Of a stretch of 58,128 bases of DNA, positions 25,964 to 34,620 are shown in pieces. Positions within the stretch are counted from its first letter, which is position 1, and the number at the start of each line of letters is the position of its first letter. Below the pieces are notes generated by a model that searched no databases, was not told where the DNA came from, and worked only from the letters and a program-made list of their open reading frames with translations. Source of the stretch: Streptomyces montanisoli (GTDB taxonomy: Bacteria > Actinomycetota > Actinomycetes > Streptomycetales > Streptomycetaceae); the NCBI RefSeq assembly GCF_017813245.1, contig NZ_JAGIQL010000024.1:1-58128 (forward strand), given 5' to 3'. The position numbers were made by a program, and so were the translations under genes.

Positions 25964-26842
25964 ATGAATCGTGTCGGGTATGGCGCCTTGCAGCTGGCGG
26001 GCCAGAACGTGTGGGGGCCGCCGGACGACCCGGAGTCGGCGCGTCAGGTGCTGCGCCTGGCGGTCGAGCTGGGCGTCACGTTCTTCGACACCGCGAACGC
26101 GTACGGACCGCGGACGGTGAACCAGCTGATCGGACAGGCCCTGCGGCCACTCCCTGAGGGCGTGATCGTCGGCAACAAGGTCGGTGCCGTGCGCGGCACG
26201 GACAGGTCCTGGATCGTCGACGGCCATCCGGACACGGTCCGGCGGCAGGTCCACGAAGCGCTGGCCGACATGGGGACGGAAGCGAGCGAGCTGACATACC
26301 TGCGGCTCGTCGGTGACACCCCGGGAGCGCACGCGGACGTGCCCATGGAGGAGTCACTCGGCGTGCTCGTCGAACTGCGCGAGCGGGGGCTCGTCCGGCG
26401 TATCGGTCTGTCCGGCGCGTCCCCGCGGATGCTGGCACGCGCGCAGCGGGTGACTCCCATCGCGGCCGTGCAGAACCGCTTCAACCTGATCGACCGAAGC
26501 GGCGTGCGGGTGCTCGCCGACTGCGAGGCTCAGGGCATTCTCTTCGTGCCCTACTTCCCGCTGGCGTCGGGCCGGCTCAGTGGCCACCACGCGCTGACGG
26601 GCCCCGCGGAGCGTCTCGGCGTCACGCCGGCCCAGGTCGCACTGGCGTGGCTGCTGCGCCGCTCTCCCGCCATGGTCGTCATCCCGGGCACGAGCAAGCC
26701 CGGTCACCTGCGCTCCAATGTCGCCGCGTCCGGGATCGCCGAAGACCTGACCGAGGACGAGGTCGCCCGCCTGACCGGGCTCGTCGACGAGTCGAAGGCG
26801 GCGCTCGACCGGCCCACGGCGGCTGCCGACGGCGACCGCTGA
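25964..26842 (+). CDS. Aldo/keto reductase-like protein
   Basis: 292 residues, a TIM-barrel oxidoreductase of the AKR superfamily. N-terminal ALQLAGQNVWGPPDD, catalytic Asp/Tyr in FFDTANAYGPRTVN and Lys in VIVGNKVGA are present. The position of the catalytic His, normally in a sequence like LHRPD, reads YLRLVGD, so the fourth catalytic residue appears to be absent. The C-terminal NADPH site IPGTSKPGHLRSNVAA is typical. ATG at 25964 with GGGGTGAG upstream. It is controlled, probably, by the divergent TetR. Confidence 0.88.
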   Translation: MNRVGYGALQLAGQNVWGPPDDPESARQVLRLAVELGVTFFDTANAYGPRTVNQLIGQALRPLPEGVIVGNKVGAVRGTDRSWIVDGHPDTVRRQVHEALADMGTEASELTYLRLVGDTPGAHADVPMEESLGVLVELRERGLVRRIGLSGASPRMLARAQRVTPIAAVQNRFNLIDRSGVRVLADCEAQGILFVPYFPLASGRLSGHHALTGPAERLGVTPAQVALAWLLRRSPAMVVIPGTSKPGHLRSNVAASGIAEDLTEDEVARLTGLVDESKAALDRPTAAADGDR

Positions 26843-26851
26843 GCAGGGCGG

Positions 26852-27289
26852 TCAGGCGGTGCGGGAGAGCTGGTCCCGTACCCACTGGGGGTCGGGGTTG
26901 GTGTGCGGGCGGTCCGCCACCAGGACCGTCGGCACGGTCTCGTTGCCCTCGTTGGCGGCGCGCACCGTCGCCGCCGCGTCCGGGTCGAGCCAGATGTTGA
27001 CCCAGTGCAGCTGCCGGGCGCGGCGGCCGAGGCGCATGCGCAGGCGGATGCAGTACATGCAGCCGGGGCGCCAGAAGACGATGGGGCGGCCGTCGGACGC
27101 GCTGCGGCGCTGGGCCTCGGCCGCGCCGATCGAGCGCGGGAAGGCGAGCGGCGACTGCAAGGCCGCCAGCAGCACGAACGCCACAAAGGGCGCGATGGCC
27201 GCGGCGGGAGTCCCGCCGAAGGCCATCCCGGCCGCGAAGACCGCGCCGCAGAGTACGAACAGTGCCGGTATCCCCCAGACGCGCCTCAT
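26852..27289 (-). CDS. Membrane-tethered mycoredoxin/glutaredoxin
   Basis: 145 residues. Two N-terminal hydrophobic helices (about 5-47) are followed by a glutaredoxin-like domain (about 68-145) with redox motif FWRPGCMYCIRLRMRL, then WVNIWLDPDAAATVRAAN and the cis-Pro loop TVPTVLVA. The CMYC motif is a mycoredoxin-type CxxC, so the partner thiol is probably mycothiol. It is convergent with the aldo/keto reductase, ten bases apart. Confidence 0.88.
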   Translation of the reverse strand: MRRVWGIPALFVLCGAVFAAGMAFGGTPAAAIAPFVAFVLLAALQSPLAFPRSIGAAEAQRRSASDGRPIVFWRPGCMYCIRLRMRLGRRARQLHWVNIWLDPDAAATVRAANEGNETVPTVLVADRPHTNPDPQWVRDQLSRTA

Positions 27290-27451
27290 GGACCACAGGC
27301 TAGCGACGGGCGGGGGCTCCGGGCGAGGGGTTGCGCGGCCGCGCGGCGGTTACCAGCCATGCGGGGCGCCCGGCTCGTACGTGCGGGGCGCCCCGCGGGG
27401 CGTGGCCTTGCGAGGGTGCGGCCTTGGCGGGGGTGCGGCCGTGGCCCTCGG

Positions 27452-28066
27452 TCAGGCCGCCAGACGGGCGGCGAGGTCCTTGGCCTTGGTGACGGCCTGC
27501 TCGTGCGCCTGCTCGCGGGACTTCGAGGCCAGCGGGCGCAGCGCGGCCATCTCCTCCTTGACCGGGGCCAGGGTCAGCTCGGGCACGATGAACTCGATGT
27601 CGGTCGCCCCGAACATGCCCTCGAGGACCTTGCGCAGGTAGTTCTGCACGAACTCGAAGTCCTCGCGCGGGGTGCCGGGCGCGTAGGAGCCGCCGCGGCT
27701 GGCCACGATCGTGAAGGGCTTCTTGCCGACGGCGGAGTCGGGAGTGGCGTTGTGGCCCGCGATGATCGCGTGGTCCAGCCAGGCCTTCAGGGTCGACGGG
27801 ATCGTGAAGTTGTACATCGGGGCGCCGATGAGGATGGCGTCGGCGGCCTCCAGCTCGGCGGCGAGCTCGGCGCGCAGGGCGTGGTCCTTGCCACCGGCGG
27901 CCGCGGCGGCGTCGAGGTGCGGGAGCGGCTGGGCGGCCAGGTCGCGGTAGATCACGGTGCCGGCCGGGTGCTGCTCCTTCCAGGCCTCGACGAACCTGGC
28001 GGTGACCTCACGGGACGCCGAGCCCTCGGGGAAGAGGGACGAGTCGATGTGCAGAAGCGTGGCCAT
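27452..28066 (-). CDS. azoR: FMN-dependent NADH azoreductase
   Basis: 204-residue flavodoxin-like quinone/azo reductase. FMN contacts are visible in LLHIDSSLFPEGSASREV (about 4-21) and IGAPMYNFTIPSTLKAWLDH (about 78-97), plus ASRGGSYAPG (about 120-129), which closes over the isoalloxazine. The start ATG at 28066 has GGAGAG six bases upstream. It is divergent from an HxlR regulator, a standard arrangement for quinone- or aldehyde-responsive reductases. It is the second FMN reductase in the window, after the one in the IS element. Confidence 0.92.
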   Translation of the reverse strand: MATLLHIDSSLFPEGSASREVTARFVEAWKEQHPAGTVIYRDLAAQPLPHLDAAAAAGGKDHALRAELAAELEAADAILIGAPMYNFTIPSTLKAWLDHAIIAGHNATPDSAVGKKPFTIVASRGGSYAPGTPREDFEFVQNYLRKVLEGMFGATDIEFIVPELTLAPVKEEMAALRPLASKSREQAHEQAVTKAKDLAARLAA

Positions 28067-28223
28067 GGAAGCTCTCCAAATGGATCAGGGCACGACGGGG
28101 TAGGGGGAACGGAGGGGGAGGTGCTTGAGCGTTGAACCTTCCGTTCGTACCTATGGATAACACAGTCACTTACTTTTTTTCACCCCCGACTGGAAGGTCA
28201 GTGCTCCCACTAGGCTGTGAGGC

Positions 28224-28571
28224 ATGGCGCAGCACAGCGAAGACGCGTGCAAACAGGTGGACGTGGGGATCACTCGCGTCTTCGAGCTGCTCGGGAAGCG
28301 CTGGACGGGCCCGATCATTTCCGTCCTCCTGGCACGCCCGGTGCACTTTTCCGAGCTCAGGAGGGCTATCCCAGGCATCAGCGAGCGCATGCTCTCCGAC
28401 CGGCTGACCGAGCTCGGCGCGGCGGGACTTGTCGTGCGCGAGGTGGACGAGGGCCCGCCGCTGAGGGTCGCCTACCGGCTCACGGAGAGCGGCGCGGCGA
28501 TGGAGCCCGCGCTCAACGAGCTGCTGAGGTGGGCGGAATCACACATGGGTGTCCCGAAGGGCACCTGCTGA
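28224..28571 (+). CDS. HxlR-family regulator
   Basis: 115-residue winged-helix protein. The HxlR pattern is complete: an N-terminal Cys (DACKQVDVGI), LLGKRWTGPIISVLLARPVH, FSELRRAIPGISERMLSDRL, the wing with YRLTESG and C-terminal W in LLRWAESH. The N-terminal Cys is the redox or electrophile sensor in several homologues. It is divergent from azoR over 157 bases. The intergenic region has an A/T-rich tract (TTACTTTTTTTCACC) unusual for this genome and likely includes the promoters. Confidence 0.9.
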   Translation: MAQHSEDACKQVDVGITRVFELLGKRWTGPIISVLLARPVHFSELRRAIPGISERMLSDRLTELGAAGLVVREVDEGPPLRVAYRLTESGAAMEPALNELLRWAESHMGVPKGTC

Positions 28572-28592
28572 GACCGCGGGGCGGCCGGCGGC

Positions 28593-29276
28593 CTACGGCC
28601 GGGGCGGCCGGGGCGGCCGGGGCGTGCCGTCCCAACGCCACGCGGTGAGACGGGGGCGCCCGGGGAGTCCGGCGCGCCCGGTGGCCCACAGCAGGGTGAG
28701 CCAGGGGTCCGTCGTCACCGGGGCGTCGGGGAACAGCCGGGCGAGCGTCCGCGCGCAGAGGCCGGCGGGCGGCGTCCAGGCGAGCCCGAGCCCTTCCGCC
28801 AGGTCGTGCGTGTGCACGAGCGTCTCCACGACACCCATCGCCGCGAAGCCCTCGGGGTCCGACACCCCGAACGCGTGATAGGCCCGGGTCTCGTCCGGTG
28901 CCGTACGCACCATGGCGACCAGCAGCGCGCCGCTCGCCTCCAGCACCTGCATCAGGCCGCCCGGACCGGCGGCACGGTCCGCGAACACCATGTTCGTGGG
29001 CCCGCCCGGCCGCTTCTTCTGCATGGCGAAGGGGACGTGGGTGTCCAGCGGCGGTTGCAGCGGCCCGAGTTGGGCGGCGTAGAAGAACAGGTCGTCGGCG
29101 AGGTGCTCGACGGTCTCCCAGCAGTCCCACTCCAGCGAACCGGCCTTGCCGTCCCACGCCTCCGCGGGCGCCGTACGCAGGACGTCGACGGCGAGCCGGA
29201 CGGCGCGGTCGAGGTCGTCCGCGGTCACGGGGGAGGCGGGCGACGGTTCGGCTTCGGATTCGGCTGAACGGGACAT
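28593..29276 (-). CDS. Maleylpyruvate-isomerase-like DinB-fold protein
   Basis: 227 residues. The helical fold resembles the mycothiol-dependent maleylpyruvate isomerase N-terminal domain (TIGR03086-like): LDRAVRLAVDVLRTAPAEAW, ETVEHLADDLFFYAAQL and VVETLVHTHDLAEGLGL supply His/Asp residues of the expected metal site. Start ATG at 29276. It is convergent with hxlR. Substrate is unknown. Confidence 0.8.
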   Translation of the reverse strand: MSRSAESEAEPSPASPVTADDLDRAVRLAVDVLRTAPAEAWDGKAGSLEWDCWETVEHLADDLFFYAAQLGPLQPPLDTHVPFAMQKKRPGGPTNMVFADRAAGPGGLMQVLEASGALLVAMVRTAPDETRAYHAFGVSDPEGFAAMGVVETLVHTHDLAEGLGLAWTPPAGLCARTLARLFPDAPVTTDPWLTLLWATGRAGLPGRPRLTAWRWDGTPRPPRPPRP

Positions 29277-29357
29277 GACGGGACCGTATCGCGGCGGGGC
29301 GCGGTGGCGGGGCCCGCTGTGGGGCGGGGCGGCGGTCGGGGCCACTACGCTGGCCGG

Positions 29358-30161
29358 GTGACGCAGGACGTACCCCCTGAAGCCCACGAATCCCAGAGCG
29401 CCCGGCTCGAGCGTGCCGTGCGGGCGGCCGAGCACGCCCTCATCGAGTTCGAGATCGCCCTTGAGACGTTCAGGATCGAGGTCGAGAACTTCTCGCGACT
29501 GCACCACCAGCGGCTCGGCCCCATGTACGCCCGCCTCGACGAACTCGACGCCCTGATCGCCGAGGCCCGGGCGCGGCGCAGCGGCGACCCCGAGGACCTG
29601 CGCAAAGCGCAGGAGGCGCGCGGCATGGTCCAGCCGATGCCGGGCGTCGAGGAGCTGTTCCACGACTGGCTCGACTCCGACGGGCTCTCCCCCGAGGCCG
29701 CCGCGATGCTCACCGAGCAGCCCGTACGCCCGCCGCGCCGCGTGCGGCCGAGCGACGAGGCGCGCAAGCTCTACCGCGAACTCGCCCGCAAGGCACACCC
29801 CGACCTCGCGCAGGAGGAGGACGAGCGGGCCCGCCGCGAGGAGTTCATCGCGCGCGTGAACGGCGCGTACGGACGCGGCGACGAGGCGCTGCTGAGGGAG
29901 CTCGCCGCGGAGTGGGAGGCGGGCCCGGCCCCGAAGCCCACGCCGCTCACCGAGAGCGAGCAGCTCTACGCGCGGCTCGAATGGCTCTCGCAGCGCAAGG
30001 AACTGCTCTCGCTGCTGGCGAAGGACCTGGAGGAGTCCGCCATCGGCGCCATGCTCCGGATGGCGCCCGACGATCCGGACCGGCTGCTCGAAGAGGTCGC
30101 CGAGCAGCTGCTCGCGCAGGTCGCCGAGCGGGAGGCCGAGCTCGGCGGGCTCGTGCAGTAG
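29358..30161 (+). CDS. J-domain-like protein with coiled coil
   Basis: 267 residues. The N-terminal half (about 10-80) is heptad-like and highly charged (LERAVRAAEHALIEFEIALE), predicting a coiled coil. A central region (about 130-180) resembles a J domain: EARKLYRELARKAHPDLAQEE, FIARVNGAYGRGDEALL. It carries HPD as KAHPDLA, the motif that contacts DnaK. The C-terminus (about 195-260) is another charged helix. Possibly a DnaK co-chaperone of unknown client. Start GTG at 29358. It ends 33 bases before the rhodanese gene, probably one operon. Confidence 0.8.
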   Translation: MTQDVPPEAHESQSARLERAVRAAEHALIEFEIALETFRIEVENFSRLHHQRLGPMYARLDELDALIAEARARRSGDPEDLRKAQEARGMVQPMPGVEELFHDWLDSDGLSPEAAAMLTEQPVRPPRRVRPSDEARKLYRELARKAHPDLAQEEDERARREEFIARVNGAYGRGDEALLRELAAEWEAGPAPKPTPLTESEQLYARLEWLSQRKELLSLLAKDLEESAIGAMLRMAPDDPDRLLEEVAEQLLAQVAEREAELGGLVQ

Positions 30162-30194
30162 GTTCGAAAGGACAGGCCCGAACCGGAAGAGAGC

Positions 30195-30542
30195 ATGACC
30201 ATGAGCTTTGCCGCGCTGCCGTCCGTCGACGTCACCTCGCTGCCCGCCGACGCCCTCCTGATCGACGTCAGGGAGGACGACGAGTGGTCCGCGGGCCACG
30301 CCGAAGGCGCGCTGCACGTGCCGATGAGCGCGTTCGTCGACCGCTTCGGCGAGGTCTCCGAGGCCGTCTCCGACGGCCGCACCGCCTACGTGGTGTGCAG
30401 GTCGGGCGGCCGGTCGGCGCAGGTCACGCAGTACCTCGTGCAGCAGGGCGTGGACGCGGTCAACGTCGACGGCGGCATGCTCGCCTGGGACGGCGCCGGA
30501 CGCCCCCTGGTCGGCGACAACGGCTCCGCCGCGGTCCTGTAG
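30195..30542 (+). CDS. Single-domain rhodanese-like protein
   Basis: 115 residues. The rhodanese fold is complete: LLIDVREDDEWSAGHAEGAL, HVPMSAFVDRF and the active-site loop VVCRSGGRSAQV with the sulfur-carrying Cys, then VDGGMLAWDGAGRPL. Such single domains transfer persulfide sulfur. ATG at 30195 preceded by GGAAGAGAG; a second ATG at 30201. Confidence 0.93.
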   Translation: MTMSFAALPSVDVTSLPADALLIDVREDDEWSAGHAEGALHVPMSAFVDRFGEVSEAVSDGRTAYVVCRSGGRSAQVTQYLVQQGVDAVNVDGGMLAWDGAGRPLVGDNGSAAVL

Positions 30543-30916
30543 CCCGCGAGCGCGCTCGCGCGCGCCGCGCGCTCGGCCATCGGCCCGTGGCGCGCACCGC
30601 CGTGCGCCGGCCCGGTCGGGGAGCCCCGACCCTCAGCTGCGGAGCGCGGAGCGCGCCGCCGTGTGCCGCGTCCGCTCGTTCACCGGCCACTGGGCTGTGG
30701 CGCACCGTCGTGCGCAGACCGGTCGAAGAGCGCGGACCGCCGCCGCTGAGCGTGGAGCGCGCCGACCGCCGGCTGCCTGCCGCCCTGCCGGCACCTCTCC
30801 GGCGATCCCGGCGCCGGGAGCGGGGGCATTGCCGTTCACCCTGCGAGCGGACGTGGCGTGGCGCGGTCCGGATGCCGGCACCGGGGCCTCGGAGGCCTCG
30901 CCCGGGCCCGGGGCCG
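30543..30916. terminator. Convergent gap with terminator-like hairpins
   Basis: 374 bases between the rhodanese and paaE, which converge. Two hairpins: CGAGCGCG/CGCGCTCG (30547-30554, 30568-30575) and GGTCGGGG/CCCCGACC (30614-30631). No gene that I can support; the open frames are low-complexity Arg/Pro/Ala. Confidence 0.5.
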
Positions 30917-31966
30917 TTACCTGTCGAAGTCGAGCTCCACTTCCGGCGTCGCCGCGTGCGACTGGCACGCCAGTACGTAGCCGGCCTCCGTCTCCTCCGG
31001 CTCCAGCGCGAAGTTGCGGTCCATGGTGACCTCGCCCGAGACGAGGAACGCCCTGCACGTACCGCAGACGCCGCCCCTGCACGCGTACGGTGCGTCCGCG
31101 CGCGCCCTGAGCACCGTCTCGAGCAGCGGCTCGCCCGCCTGGACCGGCCAGCTGCCTGACCGGCCCGCGAGCGTGGCCGTGAGCGTGGAGCCCGCCGCCG
31201 GGGGCGGCGGCGCGGGTATCGCCTCGCCCACCGCGTCCACGTGGAAGATCTCCTGGTGGATGCGGCTGCGGTCGACGCCGAGCCCGCGCAGCGCACGGTC
31301 GGCGCCCGCCACGAGGCCGAGCGGCCCGCACAGGAACCAGCCGTCGACATCGGCCACGGGCAGCAGCGAGGGCAGCAGCCCGGTGAGCCGCTCGCGGTCC
31401 AGCCTGCCCGTCGGCAGACCTGCCTGCTGCTCCTCCCGCGAGACCACGGTGACCAGCTGGAAGCGGTCGGGGTAGCGGTCCTTGAGGTCGGCGACGTCGT
31501 CGAGGAACATCGTCGACGCGACCGTACGGTCGCTGCGGACCAGGCAGAACCGGGCCTGCGGCTCCCGCGCCAGCAGCGTCGAGGCGATCGAGAGCACCGG
31601 CGTGATCCCGCTGCCGCCGACGACCGCCGCGAAACGCCCGGGCCTGGGCTCCAGCACGAACCGGCCCGCGGGCTCCATCACGTCGACCGTGTCGCCCACG
31701 GCCAGGCCTTTGAAGGCGTAGGGGGAGAACGCGCCGCCCTCCACCAGCCGCACCCCGACCCGCAGCAGCGGCTCCGCACCGGCGGGAGCGCAGATCGAGT
31801 ACGTGCGCCTGACCTCCTCGCCGTCCTCGCCCGTCCTGCGCAGCGCGATGTGCTGGCCGGGCGTGTGCAGGAAGGACTCGCGCAGCTCGGGCGGCACCTC
31901 GAAGGTGAGGGCGACCGCGTCGTCCGTGAGGCGTTCGACCTCGCTGACCCGGAGCGGATGGAACAT
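30917..31966 (-). CDS. paaE: Phenylacetyl-CoA 1,2-epoxidase reductase PaaE
   Basis: 349-residue electron-transfer subunit that passes electrons from NADPH to the PaaA di-iron site. An N-terminal FAD domain (TFEVPPELRESFLHTPGQHI, RRTYSICAPAG) and the NADP-binding GSGITPVLSIASTLL are followed by a C-terminal plant-type 2Fe-2S domain with ligands in CRGGVCGTCRAF and LACQSH. The last residues VELDFDR are typical of PaaE. It directly abuts paaD (TAG then ATG). Last gene of the minus-strand paaABCDE operon. Confidence 0.95.
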   Translation of the reverse strand: MFHPLRVSEVERLTDDAVALTFEVPPELRESFLHTPGQHIALRRTGEDGEEVRRTYSICAPAGAEPLLRVGVRLVEGGAFSPYAFKGLAVGDTVDVMEPAGRFVLEPRPGRFAAVVGGSGITPVLSIASTLLAREPQARFCLVRSDRTVASTMFLDDVADLKDRYPDRFQLVTVVSREEQQAGLPTGRLDRERLTGLLPSLLPVADVDGWFLCGPLGLVAGADRALRGLGVDRSRIHQEIFHVDAVGEAIPAPPPPAAGSTLTATLAGRSGSWPVQAGEPLLETVLRARADAPYACRGGVCGTCRAFLVSGEVTMDRNFALEPEETEAGYVLACQSHAATPEVELDFDR

Positions 31967-32527
31967 CTACAACTCCTTGAAGTGGTCGAACGGCTCTCCG
32001 CACGCCGTGCAGCGCCGCAGCGCCTTGCACGCGGTGGAGGAGAACCTGCTGAGCAGCTCGGTGGCCGTGGATCCGCAGTGGGGGCAGCGGATCGCGAGCG
32101 ACAGCGCCACCGTGCCGTCCGCCCCGCGCGGCCGGGGCGGCGCGATGCCGGACTCGTCGAGCTTGCGCCGCCCTTCCGCGCTGATGTCGTCTGTGGACCA
32201 GGGCGGCGACAGCACCGTGACCACCGAGACGTCCCGCTCGCCGTGCGTGTGCAGTACCTGCTCTATGTCGGTGGCCATCGTCTCTATCGCGGGGCAGCCC
32301 GTGTACGTCGGCGTGAGCTCGACCCGGACCGCCCGGTGCCCGTCGCCCGCGTACTCCACCCGCACGTCACGCAGCACGCCGAGCTCCGCCAGCGACACGA
32401 CCGGCAGCTCGGGGTCGGGCACGGCACCCGCCAGCCGGCGCAGCTCGCGCTCCAGGGCCGTCTCGCCCGCGCCGGGCTCGGTGGGCGACGGTGTGGGTGA
32501 CGGCGCGGGGCGCGCGCCCGTCACCAT
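31967..32527 (-). CDS. paaD: PaaD, Fe-S maturation factor of the epoxidase
   Basis: 186 residues of the DUF59/MIP18 type. Core: LAGAVPDPELPVVSLAELGV, YTGCPAIETMATDIEQVL, STDDISAEGRRKLDESGIAPP, and a C-terminal zinc or Fe-S motif CPHCGSTATELLSRFSSTAC...CTACGEPF. It is needed for assembly of an active PaaABCE complex. ATG at 32527 overlaps the paaC stop; GTG at 32524 would give a GTGA overlap and is equally plausible. Confidence 0.93.
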   Translation of the reverse strand: MVTGARPAPSPTPSPTEPGAGETALERELRRLAGAVPDPELPVVSLAELGVLRDVRVEYAGDGHRAVRVELTPTYTGCPAIETMATDIEQVLHTHGERDVSVVTVLSPPWSTDDISAEGRRKLDESGIAPPRPRGADGTVALSLAIRCPHCGSTATELLSRFSSTACKALRRCTACGEPFDHFKEL

Positions 32528-33222
32528 GTCGCACCCGGGTGGCTGCGGTGCAGGTGCTGCATCTCGGCGAGCATCCGGCCGAACGGCTCGGTGTGCAGGC
32601 CCTGCCGCCCGGCGCCCGCCGCCCAGCCGCCCAGCCTCGGCCCGTCGGGCAGCGTCAGCGTGGCGCGCTCGAGCACCTCCCGTATGTCCACCAGCCACTC
32701 GGCCTCCAGGGCCGCCGGGTCGGCCTCGAGACCCTCGACGGGCTGGAACAGCTCGCCGGTGAACTTCCACAGCGCCGTGCAGGCGCGCTGCATGCGCGCG
32801 TGGCTCTCCTCTGTGCCGTCGCCCAGCCTGAGCGTCCACGTCCTGGCGTGGTCCAGGTGGTACTCGACCTCCTTGGCGGCCTTGGCCGCGAGCGGCGCCA
32901 AGTCGCTGTCCGTGGCGGCGAGCGCCCGGTAGAGGGGGAGCTGGTAGGCGGAGAAGTAGAGCTGGCGGGCGAACGTGTGCGCGAAGTCGCCGTTTGGCTG
33001 CTCCACCAACTGCACATTGCGGAAGGCCCGCTCCTCGCGGAGGTAGGCCAGCTCGTCCTCGTCCCCGACGAGGGAGTACAGCGACCTCGCCTGGCCGAGC
33101 AGATCGAGCGCGATGTTGGCGAGCGCGACCTCCTCCTCCAGGACGGGGGCGTGGCCCGCCCACTCCCCCAGCCGGTGCGAGAGCACCAGCGCGTCATCGG
33201 CGAGGGCCAGTGCGGCGCTCAC
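32521..33222 (-). CDS. paaC: PaaC, structural subunit of phenylacetyl-CoA epoxidase
   Basis: 233-residue ferritin-like subunit without a functional metal site, partner of PaaA. Recognised by DDALVLSHRLGEWAGHAPVLEE-type N-terminus, ANIALDLLGQARSLY, AFRNVQLVEQPNGDFAHTFA and KEVEYHLDHARTWTLRLGDG. GTG at 33222 overlaps the paaB stop by GTGA. The C-terminus GRMLAEMQHLHRSHPGATW is typical. Confidence 0.94.
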   Translation of the reverse strand: MSAALALADDALVLSHRLGEWAGHAPVLEEEVALANIALDLLGQARSLYSLVGDEDELAYLREERAFRNVQLVEQPNGDFAHTFARQLYFSAYQLPLYRALAATDSDLAPLAAKAAKEVEYHLDHARTWTLRLGDGTEESHARMQRACTALWKFTGELFQPVEGLEADPAALEAEWLVDIREVLERATLTLPDGPRLGGWAAGAGRQGLHTEPFGRMLAEMQHLHRSHPGATW

Positions 33223-33509
33223 AGGTGCTTCACCCCCTCCGGGATCTCGTAGAACGTCGGGTGCCGGTACGGCTTGTCGGCGGCCGGGGCGAAGAACGGG
33301 TCCTTCTCGTCGGGCGAGGAGGCCGTGATCGCGGCGGACGGCACGACCCAGAGGGACACGCCCTCGCCGCGCCGGGTGTACAGATCGCGCGCATTGCGCA
33401 GGGCCAGCTCCGCGTCCGGCGCGTGCAGACTGCCCGCGTGCGTGTGGGACAGGCCGCGCCGCGAGCGCACGAACACCTCCCACAGGGGCCACTCCGTCTG
33501 CTCGCTCAT
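33219..33509 (-). CDS. paaB: PaaB, small subunit of phenylacetyl-CoA epoxidase
   Basis: 96 residues. The family sequence [20 protein letters not shown] with [21 protein letters not shown] and the ending [16 protein letters not shown] is unmistakable. It bridges PaaA-PaaC heterodimers in the complex. ATG at 33509 overlaps the paaA stop by four bases. Confidence 0.96.
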   Translation of the reverse strand: MSEQTEWPLWEVFVRSRRGLSHTHAGSLHAPDAELALRNARDLYTRRGEGVSLWVVPSAAITASSPDEKDPFFAPAADKPYRHPTFYEIPEGVKHL

Positions 33510-34504
33510 GCCGCTACCGCCTTCTCGTCAGAACCCGCCGCCTGCTTCGCCGCGTATGCCGCCGCCGCGTCCCGCACCCACGCGCCGTCCTCATGGGCGC
33601 GGCGGCGCTGCGTTATCCGCTCCTCGTTGCACGGACCGTTGCCCTTGAGGACCGCCTGGAACTCCGACCAGTCGACCGTGCCGAAGTCGTGTCCGCCCTT
33701 TTCCTCGTTCCACCGCAGGTCGGGGTCGGGGAGCGTGAGGCCGAGTGCCTCCGCCTGCGGGACGCAGATGTCCACGAACCGCTGCCGCAGCTCGTCGTTG
33801 GAGAACCGCTTGATCTTCCAGGCCGTGGACTGGGCCGAATGGGCGGATTCGCCGTCCGGCGGGCCGAACATCATGAGCGACGGCCACCACCAGCGGTCCA
33901 CCGCGTCCTGCGCCATCGCGTGCTGCTCGGGGGTGCCCTCGCTCAGGGCGAGCAGCAGCTCGAACCCCTGGCGCTGGTGGAAAGACTCCTCCTTGCAGAT
34001 GCGGATCATCGCGCGGGCGTAGGGGCCATAGGAGCAGCGGCACAGCGGGACCTGGTTCGTGATCGCGGCGCCGTCCACGAGCCAGCCGATCGCGCCGACG
34101 TCCGCCCAGGTCAGCGTCGGATAATTGAAGATCGACGAGTACTTCTGGCGGCCCGCGTGCAGCTTGTCGAGCAGCTCGTCCCTGCCCGTGCCGAGCGTCT
34201 CCGTGGCGCTGTAGAGGTACAGGCCGTGCCCCGCCTCGTCCTGCACCTTGGCCATCAGGATCGCCTTGCGCCGCAGGGACGGGGCGCGCGTGATCCAGTT
34301 GGCCTCCGGCTGCATGCCGATGATCTCCGAGTGCGCGTGCTGCGCCATCTGCCGTACCAGCGTCGCGCGGTAGGCGTCCGGCATCCAGTCCCGCGGCTCG
34401 ATGCGCTCCTCGGCCGCCACGGCGGCGTCGAACGCCGCCAGGAACGCGTCCTCGCCGCTCCCGGCGCCCTCGGCCGCGCTCGTCCCACCCGCCACTGCCG
34501 TCAT
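33506..34504 (-). CDS. paaA: PaaA, catalytic di-iron subunit of phenylacetyl-CoA epoxidase
   Basis: About 332 residues. Catalytic oxygenase subunit that epoxidises the ring of phenylacetyl-CoA. Carboxylate/His ligands are seen in the ferritin-like helices: [54 protein letters not shown], and [20 protein letters not shown]. The start is ATG at 34504 with GGGAG five bases upstream; an in-frame GTG precedes it. A PaaR-type operator lies 11 bases upstream. First gene of paaABCDE. Confidence 0.96.
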   Translation of the reverse strand: MTAVAGGTSAAEGAGSGEDAFLAAFDAAVAAEERIEPRDWMPDAYRATLVRQMAQHAHSEIIGMQPEANWITRAPSLRRKAILMAKVQDEAGHGLYLYSATETLGTGRDELLDKLHAGRQKYSSIFNYPTLTWADVGAIGWLVDGAAITNQVPLCRCSYGPYARAMIRICKEESFHQRQGFELLLALSEGTPEQHAMAQDAVDRWWWPSLMMFGPPDGESAHSAQSTAWKIKRFSNDELRQRFVDICVPQAEALGLTLPDPDLRWNEEKGGHDFGTVDWSEFQAVLKGNGPCNEERITQRRRAHEDGAWVRDAAAAYAAKQAAGSDEKAVAA

Positions 34505-34514
34505 CACGACTCCC

Positions 34515-34534
34515 TACCGACCGATCGTTCGGTT
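34515..34534. promoter_or_regulatory. PaaR-type operator upstream of paaA
   Basis: Reverse complement is AACCGAACGATCGGTCGGTA, identical at 19 of 20 positions to the site at 39590. It contains ACCG-N2-CG-N2-CGGT. It lies between paaA and the divergent DUF5819 gene. A further half-site, GGTCGGTCGG, is at 34548-34557. Confidence 0.8.
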
Positions 34535-34620
34535 CCCGGACTTCAATGGTCGGTCGGCGGCCCGTAGGGTGTCAACCCTGTGGATAACTGGCTCGCGGCA
34601 GCGACACGGATCGGGGCGGG

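Noticed and set aside
28593..30317. 574-codon minus-strand frame
   Set aside because: Only the part up to 29276 is the DinB-fold protein; the rest is antisense to the J-domain and rhodanese genes.
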